The position numbers were made by a program, and so were the translations under genes. The notes under the pieces were generated by a model. That model saw only the letters and a list, made by a program, of their open reading frames with translations. It searched no databases and was not told the origin of the DNA. Below, one piece after another: positions 34,326-43,076 of a stretch of DNA of 64,000 nt (position 1 is its first letter; each line of letters starts with the position of its first letter). The DNA comes from Actinobacteria bacterium UBA2279 (GTDB taxonomy: Bacteria; Actinomycetota; Coriobacteriia; Anaerosomatales; Anaerosomataceae): NCBI GenBank assembly GCA_002347365.1, contig DDWT01000013.1:1-64000 (forward strand), given 5' to 3'.

Positions 34326-35357
34326 CTAGATCCCGGGACTCGCATTCGCGATCGATCGCCTGCGCAGAATGAAACCGACGAGTACCACGAGCGCAAGCGT
34401 GATCGCCGCTCCCACGATCCCGGCAACACTCGTGCCGGCACTCCCGGCCACGTCACCCTCTTCTGTCTCGGCAGACTGCTTGAAGCCGTAGTCAGGCAGA
34501 AACGACGTCTTCTTCTGGATCTCGGCACTCGTCCCGTGAACACCGGCGGTCGTCCCCGCAAGCTCCTCGCTGCCAGTGACCTTCTCGATCGACCACTCGA
34601 GTCCGTCGGGATTGGTTGATGCGAGCCACGAAAGCACACCACCGGAGAGGATCGCTACCACGAGCAGCCCCGCGAGAACGGGCTTGAGATTCAGGCTGGC
34701 GAGCCGCTTGCGCTCGGCCACTCGGGTGAGCAGCTCCGGCTGGGTTCGCTGCACGAAGAGCACGACCGCGGCAGTCACGAATCCTTCGACGATGCCGATA
34801 CCCAGATGGATCGGCTGCATCATCGCGACGAACGTCCCGAATGGCAGTTCACTGATACCCGAGAGGGTCGTCTCGCTGACCACACCGAACGCCCCCAGCT
34901 GCAGGGCGACCACCGCCGCGAGCAGGCTGCCGGTGAACAGCTTCGCCCGGGTCGGATCGCCACCCACGATCTTCTTGTAGATGAGCGGGTAGGCCACGAA
35001 CGCCGGGAAGAAGCCGAGGTTGAAGACGTTAGCACCGAGCGCGAGCAGGCCGCCGTCGGCGAAGAAGAGCGCCTGGACGCTCAGCACCGACGCCATCACC
35101 AGGAAGGCCGCGTGCGGGCCGAGAAGCACGGTGAGTATCAGGCCCCCACCCAAATGCCCGCTCGAGCCGGTCGCCGGAATCGTGAAGTTGAGCATCTGCG
35201 CGGCGAAGATGAACGCGCCCACAACCCCCATGAGTGGCACCTTGCGGTCATCGAGATCCTCGCGGACCTTCTTCGCGCAGTAGACGGTGGTGACGGCGGT
35301 AGCCGCCCACATCGCTCCCCCCACTGCCGGAGAGATCAGCGCGTCTGCCATGTGCAT
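34326..35357 (-). CDS. Nickel/cobalt ECF transporter substrate-specific component NikM(N)/CbiM fused to PDGLE domain
   Basis: A 343-residue integral membrane protein from ATG 35357 (GGGGG 7 nt upstream). Residues 1-230 are the CbiM/NikM S-component: the N-terminal MHMADALISP places the metal-binding His at residue 2, which favours this start over the Met two codons later; GSSGHLGGG is also conserved. The C-terminal ~100 residues are a CbiN/PDGLE-type domain (TNPDGLEWSIEKV plus one TM helix). It is divergent from nikR and together with NikQ and NikO should import Ni(II). Palindromic NikR sites in between point to nickel rather than cobalt. Confidence 0.9.
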   Translation of the reverse strand: MHMADALISPAVGGAMWAATAVTTVYCAKKVREDLDDRKVPLMGVVGAFIFAAQMLNFTIPATGSSGHLGGGLILTVLLGPHAAFLVMASVLSVQALFFADGGLLALGANVFNLGFFPAFVAYPLIYKKIVGGDPTRAKLFTGSLLAAVVALQLGAFGVVSETTLSGISELPFGTFVAMMQPIHLGIGIVEGFVTAAVVLFVQRTQPELLTRVAERKRLASLNLKPVLAGLLVVAILSGGVLSWLASTNPDGLEWSIEKVTGSEELAGTTAGVHGTSAEIQKKTSFLPDYGFKQSAETEEGDVAGSAGTSVAGIVGAAITLALVVLVGFILRRRSIANASPGI

Positions 35358-35413
35358 GTAACGTCCCCCTTCGTTCGACCAGCGACCTGCTCGTCGCAAG
35401 AGTTCTTCATATC

Positions 35414-35440
35414 GTGCTACGTTGCTGCTGTTCGTGCTAC
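35414..35440. promoter_or_regulatory. Paired GTGCTAC repeats, candidate NikR site of the nikMN promoter
   Basis: Two GTGCTAC copies (35414-35420, 35434-35440) separated by 13 nt and in the same orientation, 57-83 nt upstream of the nikMN ATG. The half-site is close to the GTGTTAC/GTAACAC half-sites reported for NikR in other lineages, but the direct orientation is unusual. Confidence 0.5.
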
Positions 35441-35526
35441 TGTGTAGGGCGACCGTAGAACGCACAAAACCGCACGTCAAGCATATTGCCGCAATTCACA
35501 CCTACTGGTGCCGGAGTGTGTCAGGC

Positions 35527-35555
35527 GTGCTATTTCAGGAGCATTCCGGTAGCAC
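35527..35555. promoter_or_regulatory. GTGCTA-N17-TAGCAC palindrome, candidate NikR operator
   Basis: Inverted half-sites GTGCTA (35527-35532) and TAGCAC (35550-35555), 17 nt apart, lie 25-53 nt before the nikR ATG. The half-site is shared with the repeats at 35414 and 35434. NikR palindromes of this spacing class bind a NikR tetramer, supporting autoregulation. Confidence 0.6.
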
Positions 35556-35579
35556 GATGCGAGCGCGGAGGGGGTCCGT

Positions 35580-35999
35580 ATGTCCGAAGTCGTCAGGTTC
35601 GGCATCTCGGCCGACGAGCGTCTGTTGGAGAAGTTCGACACGCTCATCGCCGAGAAAGGGTATGTGAACCGCTCTGAGGCGGTCCGCGACCTCATCCGCA
35701 ACGCGCTCGTCGAAGAGCAGTGGAGCGTGGGCGACGAGGAGGCGGTGGGCACGGTCACCCTTGTCTACGACCATCACTCCAGCGACCTCGGCGACAAGCT
35801 GACCGAACACCAGCACTCCCACCACGAAGTCATCGTCTCGACACTCCACATACACATGGACGCGCACCACTGCCTCGAAGTCGTCGTGCTTCGAGGACCG
35901 GGACGCGAGATCAAGCGCATAGCCGATGAGCTCATCGGAACCAAGGGCGTCAAACACGGCAAATTCGTGGCGAGCACGACCGGCGACGGTCTGGTCTAG
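35580..35999 (+). CDS. nikR: Nickel-responsive regulator NikR
   Basis: A 139-residue ribbon-helix-helix regulator. The N-terminal RHH domain shows [20 protein letters not shown] and [19 protein letters not shown]. The C-terminal ACT-like nickel-binding domain contains [20 protein letters not shown] and the LEVVVLRG stretch, with the typical His, His, His and Cys ligands (final HHCLEV). It starts at ATG 35580 (GGAGGGGG 5 nt upstream) and is divergent from nikMN, followed by NikQ after 6 nt. Confidence 0.95.
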   Translation: MSEVVRFGISADERLLEKFDTLIAEKGYVNRSEAVRDLIRNALVEEQWSVGDEEAVGTVTLVYDHHSSDLGDKLTEHQHSHHEVIVSTLHIHMDAHHCLEVVVLRGPGREIKRIADELIGTKGVKHGKFVASTTGDGLV

Positions 36000-36005
36000 C
36001 CGCTG

Positions 36006-36818
36006 ATGCCATCCCTCGAAACAGGGCTCTACGAGCTCGGACAGCTGGACCGGCTGGCGTCCCAGGATACTGCGGTGCACCGCATCGATCCGCGTGCCAA
36101 GGTGATCACGACTCTCGTATTCCTCGTAGCGGTCGTCTCCTTCGGCAAGTACGACATCCTGGGAATGCTGCCGTTCGCCTTCTTCCCCATCGCAATGGCG
36201 AGCGAGGGTCGACTCCCGTTCAGGTTCCTGGCTCGAAAGCTGCTCCTTGTTGCACCGTTCGCGCTCGTCATCGGTTTCTTCAACCCGTGGCTCGACCGAG
36301 AGATCATCGCGCAGCTCGGCAACATCGGTATCTCAGGCGGATGGGTCTCCTATGCGTCGATCGTGATCCGCTTCCTGCTGACGACCTCGGCAGCGCTCGT
36401 CCTGATCGGCACCACGGGAATGATGGGCGTCTGCATGGCCATCGAGCGTCTCGGCGCCCCGGATGTGTTCGCTACACAGCTGCTCTTCTTGTACCGCTAC
36501 ATCTTCGTGCTTGGGGAAGAGGCGATGCGCATGGCCCGCGCCCGCGCCCTGCGTTCCTTTGGTGGCCGGGGCATGGGAGTGCGCATCTATGGCCAGATGC
36601 TCGGACAACTCCTGCTGCGCACCTACGACCGCGCCCAGCGCGTCTACCTGGCCATGCAGTGCCGGGGTTTCGATGGTCACGTACGGGTCACGAAACGGCT
36701 TCGCCTGACCGCCGCGGACATCACGTTCACGCTGGGATGGTCATCGGCGTTCGTCCTGTTCCGTCTGTACAACGTCCCGCTCCTGTTAGGCCACTTCGTC
36801 ACGGGGTTGATCACATGA
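36006..36818 (+). CDS. ECF transporter T component (CbiQ/NikQ)
   Basis: A 270-residue membrane coupling subunit of the nickel ECF importer, with about five hydrophobic segments. The two T-component signature helices are visible: ARARALRSFGGRGMGV and the later AQRVYLAMQCRGFDG (variants of the Ala-Arg-Gly motifs). It starts 6 nt after nikR and overlaps the ATPase gene by 4 nt (ATGA). Confidence 0.9.
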   Translation: MPSLETGLYELGQLDRLASQDTAVHRIDPRAKVITTLVFLVAVVSFGKYDILGMLPFAFFPIAMASEGRLPFRFLARKLLLVAPFALVIGFFNPWLDREIIAQLGNIGISGGWVSYASIVIRFLLTTSAALVLIGTTGMMGVCMAIERLGAPDVFATQLLFLYRYIFVLGEEAMRMARARALRSFGGRGMGVRIYGQMLGQLLLRTYDRAQRVYLAMQCRGFDGHVRVTKRLRLTAADITFTLGWSSAFVLFRLYNVPLLLGHFVTGLIT

Positions 36819-37570
36819 GTCATCACAGCATCGCCGTCACCGACCTCGCCTTCAGCTACCCGGACGGAACAGCCGCGCTGGATGGTGTGACGTTCGAGAT
36901 CACGCACGGTGAGTCTGTCGCGATCGTGGGCGCCAACGGCGCCGGCAAGTCCACGCTGCTCATGCACCTCAACGGCTTCCTCTCGCCCACCTCGGGCAGC
37001 GTGCGCATCGGCGACATCCCCGTGACCAAAGGAACGTTGCCCGGCATCCGCAAGACGGTCGGCATGGTGTTCCAGGATCCTGACGACCAGCTCTTCATGC
37101 CGACGGTCTACGAGGACGTGGCGTTCGGGCCCGTGAACCTCGGCCTGCCTGCCGAGGAGATCGACACGCGTGTGACCGAGGCGCTGACCCGTGTCGGGGC
37201 GCTGAAGCTGCAGGATCGCCCGCCGTACCGCCTCTCCGGCGGCGAGAAGCGTGCCGTGGCGATCGCTACTGTTCTGGCGATGTGGCCCAACGTCCTTGTG
37301 ATGGACGAACCGTCATCCAATCTGGATCCTCGTGCACGACGACGGCTCATCGAGCTGCTCGGGACGTTCGAACATACGAAGATCATCGCAACGCACGACC
37401 TCGACCTCGCGCTCGACCTGTGCGACCGGACTATCGTCATGAGCGACGGCACCATCACGGCGGACGGCCCGACGCGCGAGATATTCGCCGACGACGCGCT
37501 CCTGCAGACCAGCGGGCTCGAACGACCGCTAGCTATGCAGGGTTGCCCGGCGTGCGGAAACGCGCGGTGA
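36815..37570 (+). CDS. ECF transporter ATPase (CbiO/NikO)
   Basis: A 251-residue ATP-binding subunit. Walker A is VGANGAGKSTLL, Q-loop MVFQDPDDQLFM, ABC signature YRLSGGEKRAVAIA, Walker B VLVMDEPSSNLDP and the switch His in IIATHDLDLAL. ATG 36815 overlaps the T-component stop (ATGA). The C-terminus ends with GCPACG, with two Cys that could touch metal. It completes the NikMN-NikQ-NikO importer. Confidence 0.93.
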   Translation: MSHHSIAVTDLAFSYPDGTAALDGVTFEITHGESVAIVGANGAGKSTLLMHLNGFLSPTSGSVRIGDIPVTKGTLPGIRKTVGMVFQDPDDQLFMPTVYEDVAFGPVNLGLPAEEIDTRVTEALTRVGALKLQDRPPYRLSGGEKRAVAIATVLAMWPNVLVMDEPSSNLDPRARRRLIELLGTFEHTKIIATHDLDLALDLCDRTIVMSDGTITADGPTREIFADDALLQTSGLERPLAMQGCPACGNAR

Positions 37571-37693
37571 CTTCCGACGCTTCTGTGCGCTACGTCACAA
37601 TTCTGCACCGTTCATCGCACATCGCATATCCCGGCAGCGTGTCCGCTCGTTTCTCTCGATGTCAGACACATCGAGCGAGAGGAGGGGCCGGAT

Positions 37694-37897
37694 ATGAAGA
37701 AGTGCCTCATCGTGCTCTTCGCAATCTGCCTCATCGCAATGATGGTCGTACCGGCAGTCGCGATGGCCGGAGACTGCGACCACACCCATCAGCACCTGCA
37801 GGACGGCAGCGGCGATAGCTGCACCGACATTCTGTGGGACTGGGACTACTCCTACGATTGGAGCGCGCCAGGACCGCACGGCGTACACGCGCCGTAG
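37694..37897 (+). CDS. Small exported protein, rich in His, Asp and Trp
   Basis: A 67-residue precursor from ATG 37694 (GAGGAGGG upstream). A hydrophobic signal (LIVLFAICLIAMMVVPAVAM) with an AMA cleavage site leaves a ~40-residue mature peptide beginning with GDCDHTHQH and ending in APGPHGVHAP. The CDHTHQH cluster and the location just after the nickel ECF genes suggest metal binding outside the cell, but this is speculation. Not recognised as a known family. Confidence 0.55.
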   Translation: MKKCLIVLFAICLIAMMVVPAVAMAGDCDHTHQHLQDGSGDSCTDILWDWDYSYDWSAPGPHGVHAP

Positions 37898-37917
37898 GCT
37901 CTCGTCGCCCCTCAACA

Positions 37918-37949
37918 GCAGCCCTGCCGAGTGACCGCGGCGGGGCTGC
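37918..37949 (+). terminator. Strong hairpin terminator after the small exported protein gene
   Basis: 12-bp arms GCAGCCCTGCCG/CGGCGGGGCTGC with one wobble pair and an 8-nt loop, 21 nt after the stop, followed by CGCCTTCTTG. It also faces the convergent response-regulator gene. Confidence 0.7.
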
Positions 37950-38006
37950 CGCCTTCTTGCGCGACAACAACACGGCTACTGTTCGTAGGTGATGGCCGCG
38001 CCAGCG

Positions 38007-38378
38007 TCAGTCGTCTTTACCGGCCAGGTTGCGAACGATCTTCACCAATGTGGGCCCGTCGAACGGCTTAGTGTAGTACTCGTCGATGTTCGCAAACTCC
38101 GGCCTCGACTCTTCTCCGAACCCGAGAGCAGTCAGCATGAGGATGGGAATGTGCCTGGTAACCGGGTCGCCCTTGAGCTTGCCGGCCACTTCCCAGCCAT
38201 CCATTCCCGGCATCATGACATCGAGTACCACGACATCCGGAGGATCATCGGCGACCACACCCAGGGCGTCCGGACCGCTATTGGCGGTCGTCACAGAAAA
38301 GCCCCGATTCGTGAGATAGACCTTGGCGAGATTGGCGATGGCCGGCTCGTCGTCGACCACGAGCACCTTCTTCACCAC
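38007..38378 (-). CDS. Single-domain CheY-like response regulator
   Basis: A 123-residue receiver domain with no output domain. VLVVDDEPAIANLAKVYL has the acidic pair, VVVLDVMMPGMDGWEVA the phosphoacceptor Asp, and YYTKPFDG the conserved Lys. The start is one of two adjacent GTG codons (38378 or 38375), 6 nt after a GGGGGG tract; a longer upstream frame is not supported. No kinase gene is adjacent, so its partner is elsewhere. Confidence 0.85.
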   Translation of the reverse strand: MVKKVLVVDDEPAIANLAKVYLTNRGFSVTTANSGPDALGVVADDPPDVVVLDVMMPGMDGWEVAGKLKGDPVTRHIPILMLTALGFGEESRPEFANIDEYYTKPFDGPTLVKIVRNLAGKDD

Positions 38379-38499
38379 AGAGCACCCCCCACTGTTCGTG
38401 CCGGGGCCCCGCCGCCTCCGACCGCTTCTGACATCCTCCGCGACCAACGATCTCATCGTCAGGATGCCCCGACGGGCAGACGCCCAAACCGCGGGTGAT

Positions 38500-38871
38500 C
38501 TACCCTCGCTTCAGTGAGAGCACGAACGTCGCAACTGCAAGGAGCACGATGGCAACCGTCTTCTGCCATACGACCCACGCGAACTGCCATATCCAAAGCC
38601 CCGACATGTACGGCAGTAAGAAGAGCCACATAGCGACACGCACCAGCACCGGCTGATCCAGGGTCCATTGCCAGGCACCATCGAGTCCACCTGGCGTGCC
38701 GTACACGAGATAGGTGAAGACGGACCATCCAGTGACTACGACGAGCAGCCAGATCACCAGCACGATCGTGCGAAGTCCGTGACGTCCGTGGAGCTCGGCA
38801 CTCGCGCTCGTCAGTGTGAGCAACGCCCACCCGGCGATGACGACGCCCATGGCAACGAAGATCAGAGACAT
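38500..38871 (-). CDS. Small four-TM membrane protein
   Basis: A 123-residue protein from ATG 38871 (GGAAGGA 7 nt upstream) with four hydrophobic segments rich in Trp (LIFVAMGVVIAGWALLTL, IVLVIWLLVVVTGWSVFTYL, VLVRVAMWLFLLPYMSGLWI, TVAIVLLAVATFVLSL). It sits between the 23-haem cytochrome and the CheY-like gene, all minus strand. Not recognised. Confidence 0.6.
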   Translation of the reverse strand: MSLIFVAMGVVIAGWALLTLTSASAELHGRHGLRTIVLVIWLLVVVTGWSVFTYLVYGTPGGLDGAWQWTLDQPVLVRVAMWLFLLPYMSGLWIWQFAWVVWQKTVAIVLLAVATFVLSLKRG

Positions 38872-38952
38872 GTGCGATTCCTTCCACGGACAGGTAAAAA
38901 TCGTACCACTCGGATGCGAACGCCACATAAGAAGGCTCGGTGGCGGGCGGGC

Positions 38953-41900
38953 CTAGTAGTACCAGATGACCGTCTCGCCGGTGGACAGCACGCCGTCCGG
39001 GTTGATGGCGACGTTGTCGCTCCAGATGCCGTAGGGGACAGTCCCCTCGTCATCCCAATACTCATCGTAGTAGTAGAGGCATTCCATGTAGTAGCGCTGC
39101 CCCGCAGTCACGGTCACGTAGAGGTCGAGATCAGCACCGTAGCCGTCAACCCACGTGTCGATGATGGTGGTGCCCGATGCGTTCTTCACGCGCAAGTGGG
39201 CCTCCGCCCAGTCTGGTGGATGCCACACGAACGCGAGCGTCGCTGTGGTGTTCGTGAGCGTGATGGTGTCGGAGACGGTGGCGCTCACATTGAGCGCGCC
39301 ATCGCGGAACTGCGCGTAGACGGTCTTCGTTCCATTGCCCGCGCTGAGCGTCCAGCTCCTCGTGGTCGCGTATGGCTGCCAGCTACTCCAGGTGACGTTG
39401 TCGTTGCTGAAACGCATCTGAGACAGACCGGATCCACCGGTATCGCTCGCCGAGAGGGTGAGCGTCACAATGGGAGTGCCCGTGTCAGCCGCTCCGCTAT
39501 TGATGCTGATTGAACCGGTCGGCACCAGGACGTCCAGTATGATGGTGTCCGAGTACGTGAGGCTCACGTTGTTCGAGCCGTCCCTGAACTGCGCGTATAC
39601 CGTCTTGAGCCCGCTACCGGAGGTCAAGGTCCAACCCCGGGTGGATGCAAAGGACTCCCACGTGCTCCACGTGGCGTTGTCATTGCTGAAACGCATCTGG
39701 GACAAACCGGAACCGCCGGTGTCACTCGCCGACAGGATCAGCGTTGCTGCGGTGGTGTTCGTGTACGCCACAGCGCCGTTGACGGTGATCGCGCCGGTAG
39801 GAGGCGTTGAGTCGACGCCATCGAAGAAAGTGATGGTGTCAGAGATCGTGGTGCTTACGTTGAGCGCGCCGTCACGATACTGCGCGTACACCGTCTTCAG
39901 ACTGTTGCCGGACGTGAGCGTCCAACTCTTGGTCGACGCGTAGGTTTCCCAGCTACTCCAGGTGACGTTGTCGTTGCTGAAACGCATCTGCGAGACGCCG
40001 GATGTCACATCGGATATGGCCGAGTTCAGCGTGACACCAGTGACCGCCGTCGTGGAAGCACCGTTGTTCACAGCCATGGTCCCCGTGGGCTTGGTTGCGT
40101 CCAGGATGATCGAATCGGCTAGCATGAGCAGGTTGCCGGCGCCGTCCATGTACTCGGCACGCACGGCCTTGCTCCCATCGCCCGACGGCAGCGTGATTCC
40201 GCGCGACGCACTGTACGGCACCCAGGAGCCGTATGTCCCCGTGCCGGGATCGATTCGCATCAAGGACACGCCCGACTCGGCGTCGGTCACCGCGGAATTC
40301 ACGGTTGCAGCGACTACGCCCGTGTAGAGCGCTCCTCCATTCACAGACATGGTGCCCGTGGGCGCCGTGACGTCAGAGCCGTCGGCGGCGGATACGGCGA
40401 AGCTGACGATGTGATGCGCTTCAGTGTTGTAGTTGTTATCCATCGACCAGAACTCGATCGTGTCGACCTTGGTGCCGCTTGAAGGCGGCGCGATGACAAT
40501 GGTGCTCCCCGTCTGCAGGGCACCGCCATTCACCTGGAAGTAGGTTGTCTTCACGCCGGAGATGAACCACTGCGGATCCGGCCCGCCCCAGTACTCGCCC
40601 GCGTCCGTCGCCGACAGCGTGATGGTGGCTATACCGACGTACGGACCTGCCACGTTCGAGGTTGTCGTGGGTGCGATGCGCTCGTACGCATGCGGATGGC
40701 AATACGGCGTCGTGCATGAGGTGCCCTCCCACGAGTTCACCTCATGGCACTCCCAGCAGTCGTTGCCCCAGTCCGAATGCCCCCAGCCTACCTCGGAGTG
40801 CCCCGGTTCGTAGGTTGCGTTCGACCACGGATCGGGATGCAGCGCAGCGTGGCAACCGGCCTGGCTGCAGCCCCCGGCGTAGGTCATCCCCTCGGCGGGC
40901 GTCGGGTGGCACGTCGCACAGTCATCGCCGTGGACCGTCATGAGGTTCGCCTCAGCGTGACAGCCGTAGCACAGAGAGTTGTTCACGTGGTTCGCCGTGG
41001 GATGCTGGTCGCCGATGTGACACTCCCCGCACACCAGTGATGGCGTCTTGCCCTCCGCGTGGCATGCAGCGCAGTCCGGACCATTCTCGTGGATGACGGT
41101 CGCGTCCGTGACGTGACAGCCCGAGGGCGTGCAAGGGCCGGCCACCGTGTGATCAGCGTCGGGGTGCGGGTCTCCGGTATGACAGGTCCCGCAGTCGCTG
41201 GTGGCAGGCACGCCGTCGGCGTGACAGACCTCACACGACGTGCGAGTCTCCCCCTCGACGACGGTGGAAGCCGAGGCATGGATAACCGCCAGACTCCCCG
41301 AACCGCTGTGACACCCGGCGCCGGTACAACTGTTGGCGCCCGCCGCATGGTCCGCATCGACCTCGGCGTGCATCGGTGCAGGCGTGGACGCCGTGTGGCA
41401 ACCGTCCTGGGCGCAGGTGTCGCGGTCCCACTCCGGTGTGAGGGTGGAGCGCGGGTCGGGGTGGCATGCGCCGCACGCGTCCGCGGTGCTCGACGAGCTT
41501 GTCTTCGCATGCTCCGGGCCGAGCTCGAGCTCGTGGCAGGTCGCGCACACCTGCGCGGGGTAGTCGACGCCGAGGATCGTGATGGTGGTGGCGGCGGGAG
41601 TACCGGTGTGCAGCGCCACGCTGTAGGAACCGGGGTTGTGGACGTTGTTGGAGTCCGCATCGGCGTAGTCGCCACCGTGGCACTCGTAGCAGCTGAACGC
41701 GTCATCGCGCTGATGGCCGACGGTGACCTTGAGCAGCAGCCAGTTCTTGCCGCCGCCGGGTCCGTGCCCCGCCGTCCCGCCGTCCCGCCGCAATCCCTCG
41801 ACCTTGTCGGTGCTCGACACGGTCGCCCACACGCCGCTTTGCGCGTCCCATCCGTACAGGTCGGAGGTGACGTGGCATGTCAGGCAGAAGCGGCGCACGC

Positions 41901-42954
41901 CCGCGTCGGTGGAAGTGTCGAGGCCCTCGCCGAGCGCGTCGGACAGAAGCGAGGCGTTGCCCCGGCTCGAACCGTGGGGGTTGTGGCAGTCGTAGCAGGG
42001 CAGAGGAGCACCCACGGGCAGGGTGCCGCCCGCGCTTTTGATGCGGTGCCCACCCGAGGCGTTGATGCCGGCGTCGGCCGCGCCGCGGGTCGCATAGCGC
42101 TTGATGTCGGCCGCACCGGAGGTCTCCCACGAACCGCCGCCGTGACAGCCGAAGCACAGCGCGGCATAGGCACCGGTGGCGCGGTCGGATGCGACGCGTC
42201 CGGGAGTGGACGGGGCCAGGGTGGCCACGAGCGAGTCGTAGCGCGAGGACGAACCGTGCGCGGCATGGCAGTACAGGCAGTCGCCGACCTGGCGGGTGGT
42301 GCCCGAGGCCGGGATCGAAGCGTGGGGGTTGGCGTCGACATCGGTATACACGCTCGCTCCGGCGAACACGCCGGCGACCGGGTAGCCCGAGGCGTCACGG
42401 GACGGGTCGGAAAGGTCGTAGTCGTCGAGCCCCGAGTACCAGGACTGCTCGTCGTCGTGGCAGGCCAGACACCAGCCGTTGCCGACCGCGGCGACGGGGG
42501 TGCCGTTGATCTCGGTAGCGGGGAGCTTCGGCCGCAGCGCCGGATCGCCGTGGGGCTTGTGGCAACCCGAACAGGCGTTGGTGAGGTCGGTGGCGGCCTC
42601 GGGGTCGACGAGGTCCTCCAGGGTGTGCCCGCTCGAACCCCCGAAGGAGTCCGGGCCGTTCTTGATGTCGGAAGAAGCGCCGCTTCCGTCATGGCACGAC
42701 AGGCAGACGGGCGCTTCGCCTTTCGGTTCACCGAAGCGGCGGAAGATGCCGCGGGTGGTGGCCGCCTGATGGGGTACATGGCAGCTGCTGCAGGTGTCGG
42801 CGCCCTCGCCACCCACGTGCGGGGAGACGGCCAGAGCGGGTGCGGCCACGGAGAGGACGGAGGTGAGGACCAGAACAAGACCAAGTACCAGCAACGCGGG
42901 ACCCGGGAGGATCAGGCGGGGTGTTTGCGCGACGTGACGGTGCCGGAGCGACAC
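38953..42954 (-). CDS. Giant exported multihaem c-type cytochrome (23 haem motifs) with Ig-like repeats
   Basis: A 1333-residue protein. A signal peptide (hydrophobic LLVLGLVLVLTSVLSVAA, cleavage near ALA at 42) precedes a cytochrome region to residue ~775. I count 18 CxxCH and 5 CxxxxCH motifs (for example CAQDGCH, CTGAGCH, CTPSGCH, CSQAGCH, CTTPYCH), 23 in all. A ~450-residue region of Ig-like modules follows, three close copies with SQMRFSNDN and SWTLTSG and one more divergent. A unique C-terminal domain (FVWHPPDWAEAHLRVKNASG) ends in WYY. The GTG start has AAGGAA 7 nt upstream. It is expected to move electrons across or on the Gram-positive cell surface; its partner is not in the window. 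No covalent wall-anchoring LPxTG was found. Confidence 0.88.
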   Translation of the reverse strand: MSLRHRHVAQTPRLILPGPALLVLGLVLVLTSVLSVAAPALAVSPHVGGEGADTCSSCHVPHQAATTRGIFRRFGEPKGEAPVCLSCHDGSGASSDIKNGPDSFGGSSGHTLEDLVDPEAATDLTNACSGCHKPHGDPALRPKLPATEINGTPVAAVGNGWCLACHDDEQSWYSGLDDYDLSDPSRDASGYPVAGVFAGASVYTDVDANPHASIPASGTTRQVGDCLYCHAAHGSSSRYDSLVATLAPSTPGRVASDRATGAYAALCFGCHGGGSWETSGAADIKRYATRGAADAGINASGGHRIKSAGGTLPVGAPLPCYDCHNPHGSSRGNASLLSDALGEGLDTSTDAGVRRFCLTCHVTSDLYGWDAQSGVWATVSSTDKVEGLRRDGGTAGHGPGGGKNWLLLKVTVGHQRDDAFSCYECHGGDYADADSNNVHNPGSYSVALHTGTPAATTITILGVDYPAQVCATCHELELGPEHAKTSSSSTADACGACHPDPRSTLTPEWDRDTCAQDGCHTASTPAPMHAEVDADHAAGANSCTGAGCHSGSGSLAVIHASASTVVEGETRTSCEVCHADGVPATSDCGTCHTGDPHPDADHTVAGPCTPSGCHVTDATVIHENGPDCAACHAEGKTPSLVCGECHIGDQHPTANHVNNSLCYGCHAEANLMTVHGDDCATCHPTPAEGMTYAGGCSQAGCHAALHPDPWSNATYEPGHSEVGWGHSDWGNDCWECHEVNSWEGTSCTTPYCHPHAYERIAPTTTSNVAGPYVGIATITLSATDAGEYWGGPDPQWFISGVKTTYFQVNGGALQTGSTIVIAPPSSGTKVDTIEFWSMDNNYNTEAHHIVSFAVSAADGSDVTAPTGTMSVNGGALYTGVVAATVNSAVTDAESGVSLMRIDPGTGTYGSWVPYSASRGITLPSGDGSKAVRAEYMDGAGNLLMLADSIILDATKPTGTMAVNNGASTTAVTGVTLNSAISDVTSGVSQMRFSNDNVTWSSWETYASTKSWTLTSGNSLKTVYAQYRDGALNVSTTISDTITFFDGVDSTPPTGAITVNGAVAYTNTTAATLILSASDTGGSGLSQMRFSNDNATWSTWESFASTRGWTLTSGSGLKTVYAQFRDGSNNVSLTYSDTIILDVLVPTGSISINSGAADTGTPIVTLTLSASDTGGSGLSQMRFSNDNVTWSSWQPYATTRSWTLSAGNGTKTVYAQFRDGALNVSATVSDTITLTNTTATLAFVWHPPDWAEAHLRVKNASGTTIIDTWVDGYGADLDLYVTVTAGQRYYMECLYYYDEYWDDEGTVPYGIWSDNVAINPDGVLSTGETVIWYY
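39230..40310 (-). repeat. Ig-like module repeats inside the multihaem cytochrome gene
   Basis: The blocks centred near 39400, 39690 and 39980 share near-identical DNA around TTGCTGAAACGCATCTG. They encode modules of ~80-100 residues with SQMRFSNDNVTWSSW and KTVYAQYRDGALNVS. A fourth, more divergent copy lies near 40240. Internal duplication is recent, judged from the DNA-level similarity. Confidence 0.75.
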
Positions 42955-42998
42955 GCGGGTTCCTTGGCGACTGCAGGTATCTTAAGTGCGACTCATGC

Positions 42999-43027
42999 AG
43001 CATAATGCGCCAGCCGACCGACCACAA
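42999..43027 (-). promoter_or_regulatory. Candidate promoter of the multihaem cytochrome gene
   Basis: On the minus strand TTGTGG (43022-43027) and TATGCT (42999-43004) with a 17-nt spacer, ~45 nt before the GTG start. Pattern match only. Confidence 0.4.
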
Positions 43028-43076
43028 GCTCCGTGGTGACCGGACATCTCGTGTTGTGAGCTCGAGAACGGAGTCT

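Noticed and set aside
39230..40310. CRISPR-like repeats
   Set aside because: Repeats are in-frame protein modules ~85-100 residues long, not short direct repeats with unique spacers; no cas genes.
41059..43005. 648-codon plus-strand open frame opposite the multihaem cytochrome
   Set aside because: Antisense of the haem-rich coding region; Gly/Val/Arg-rich without domain.
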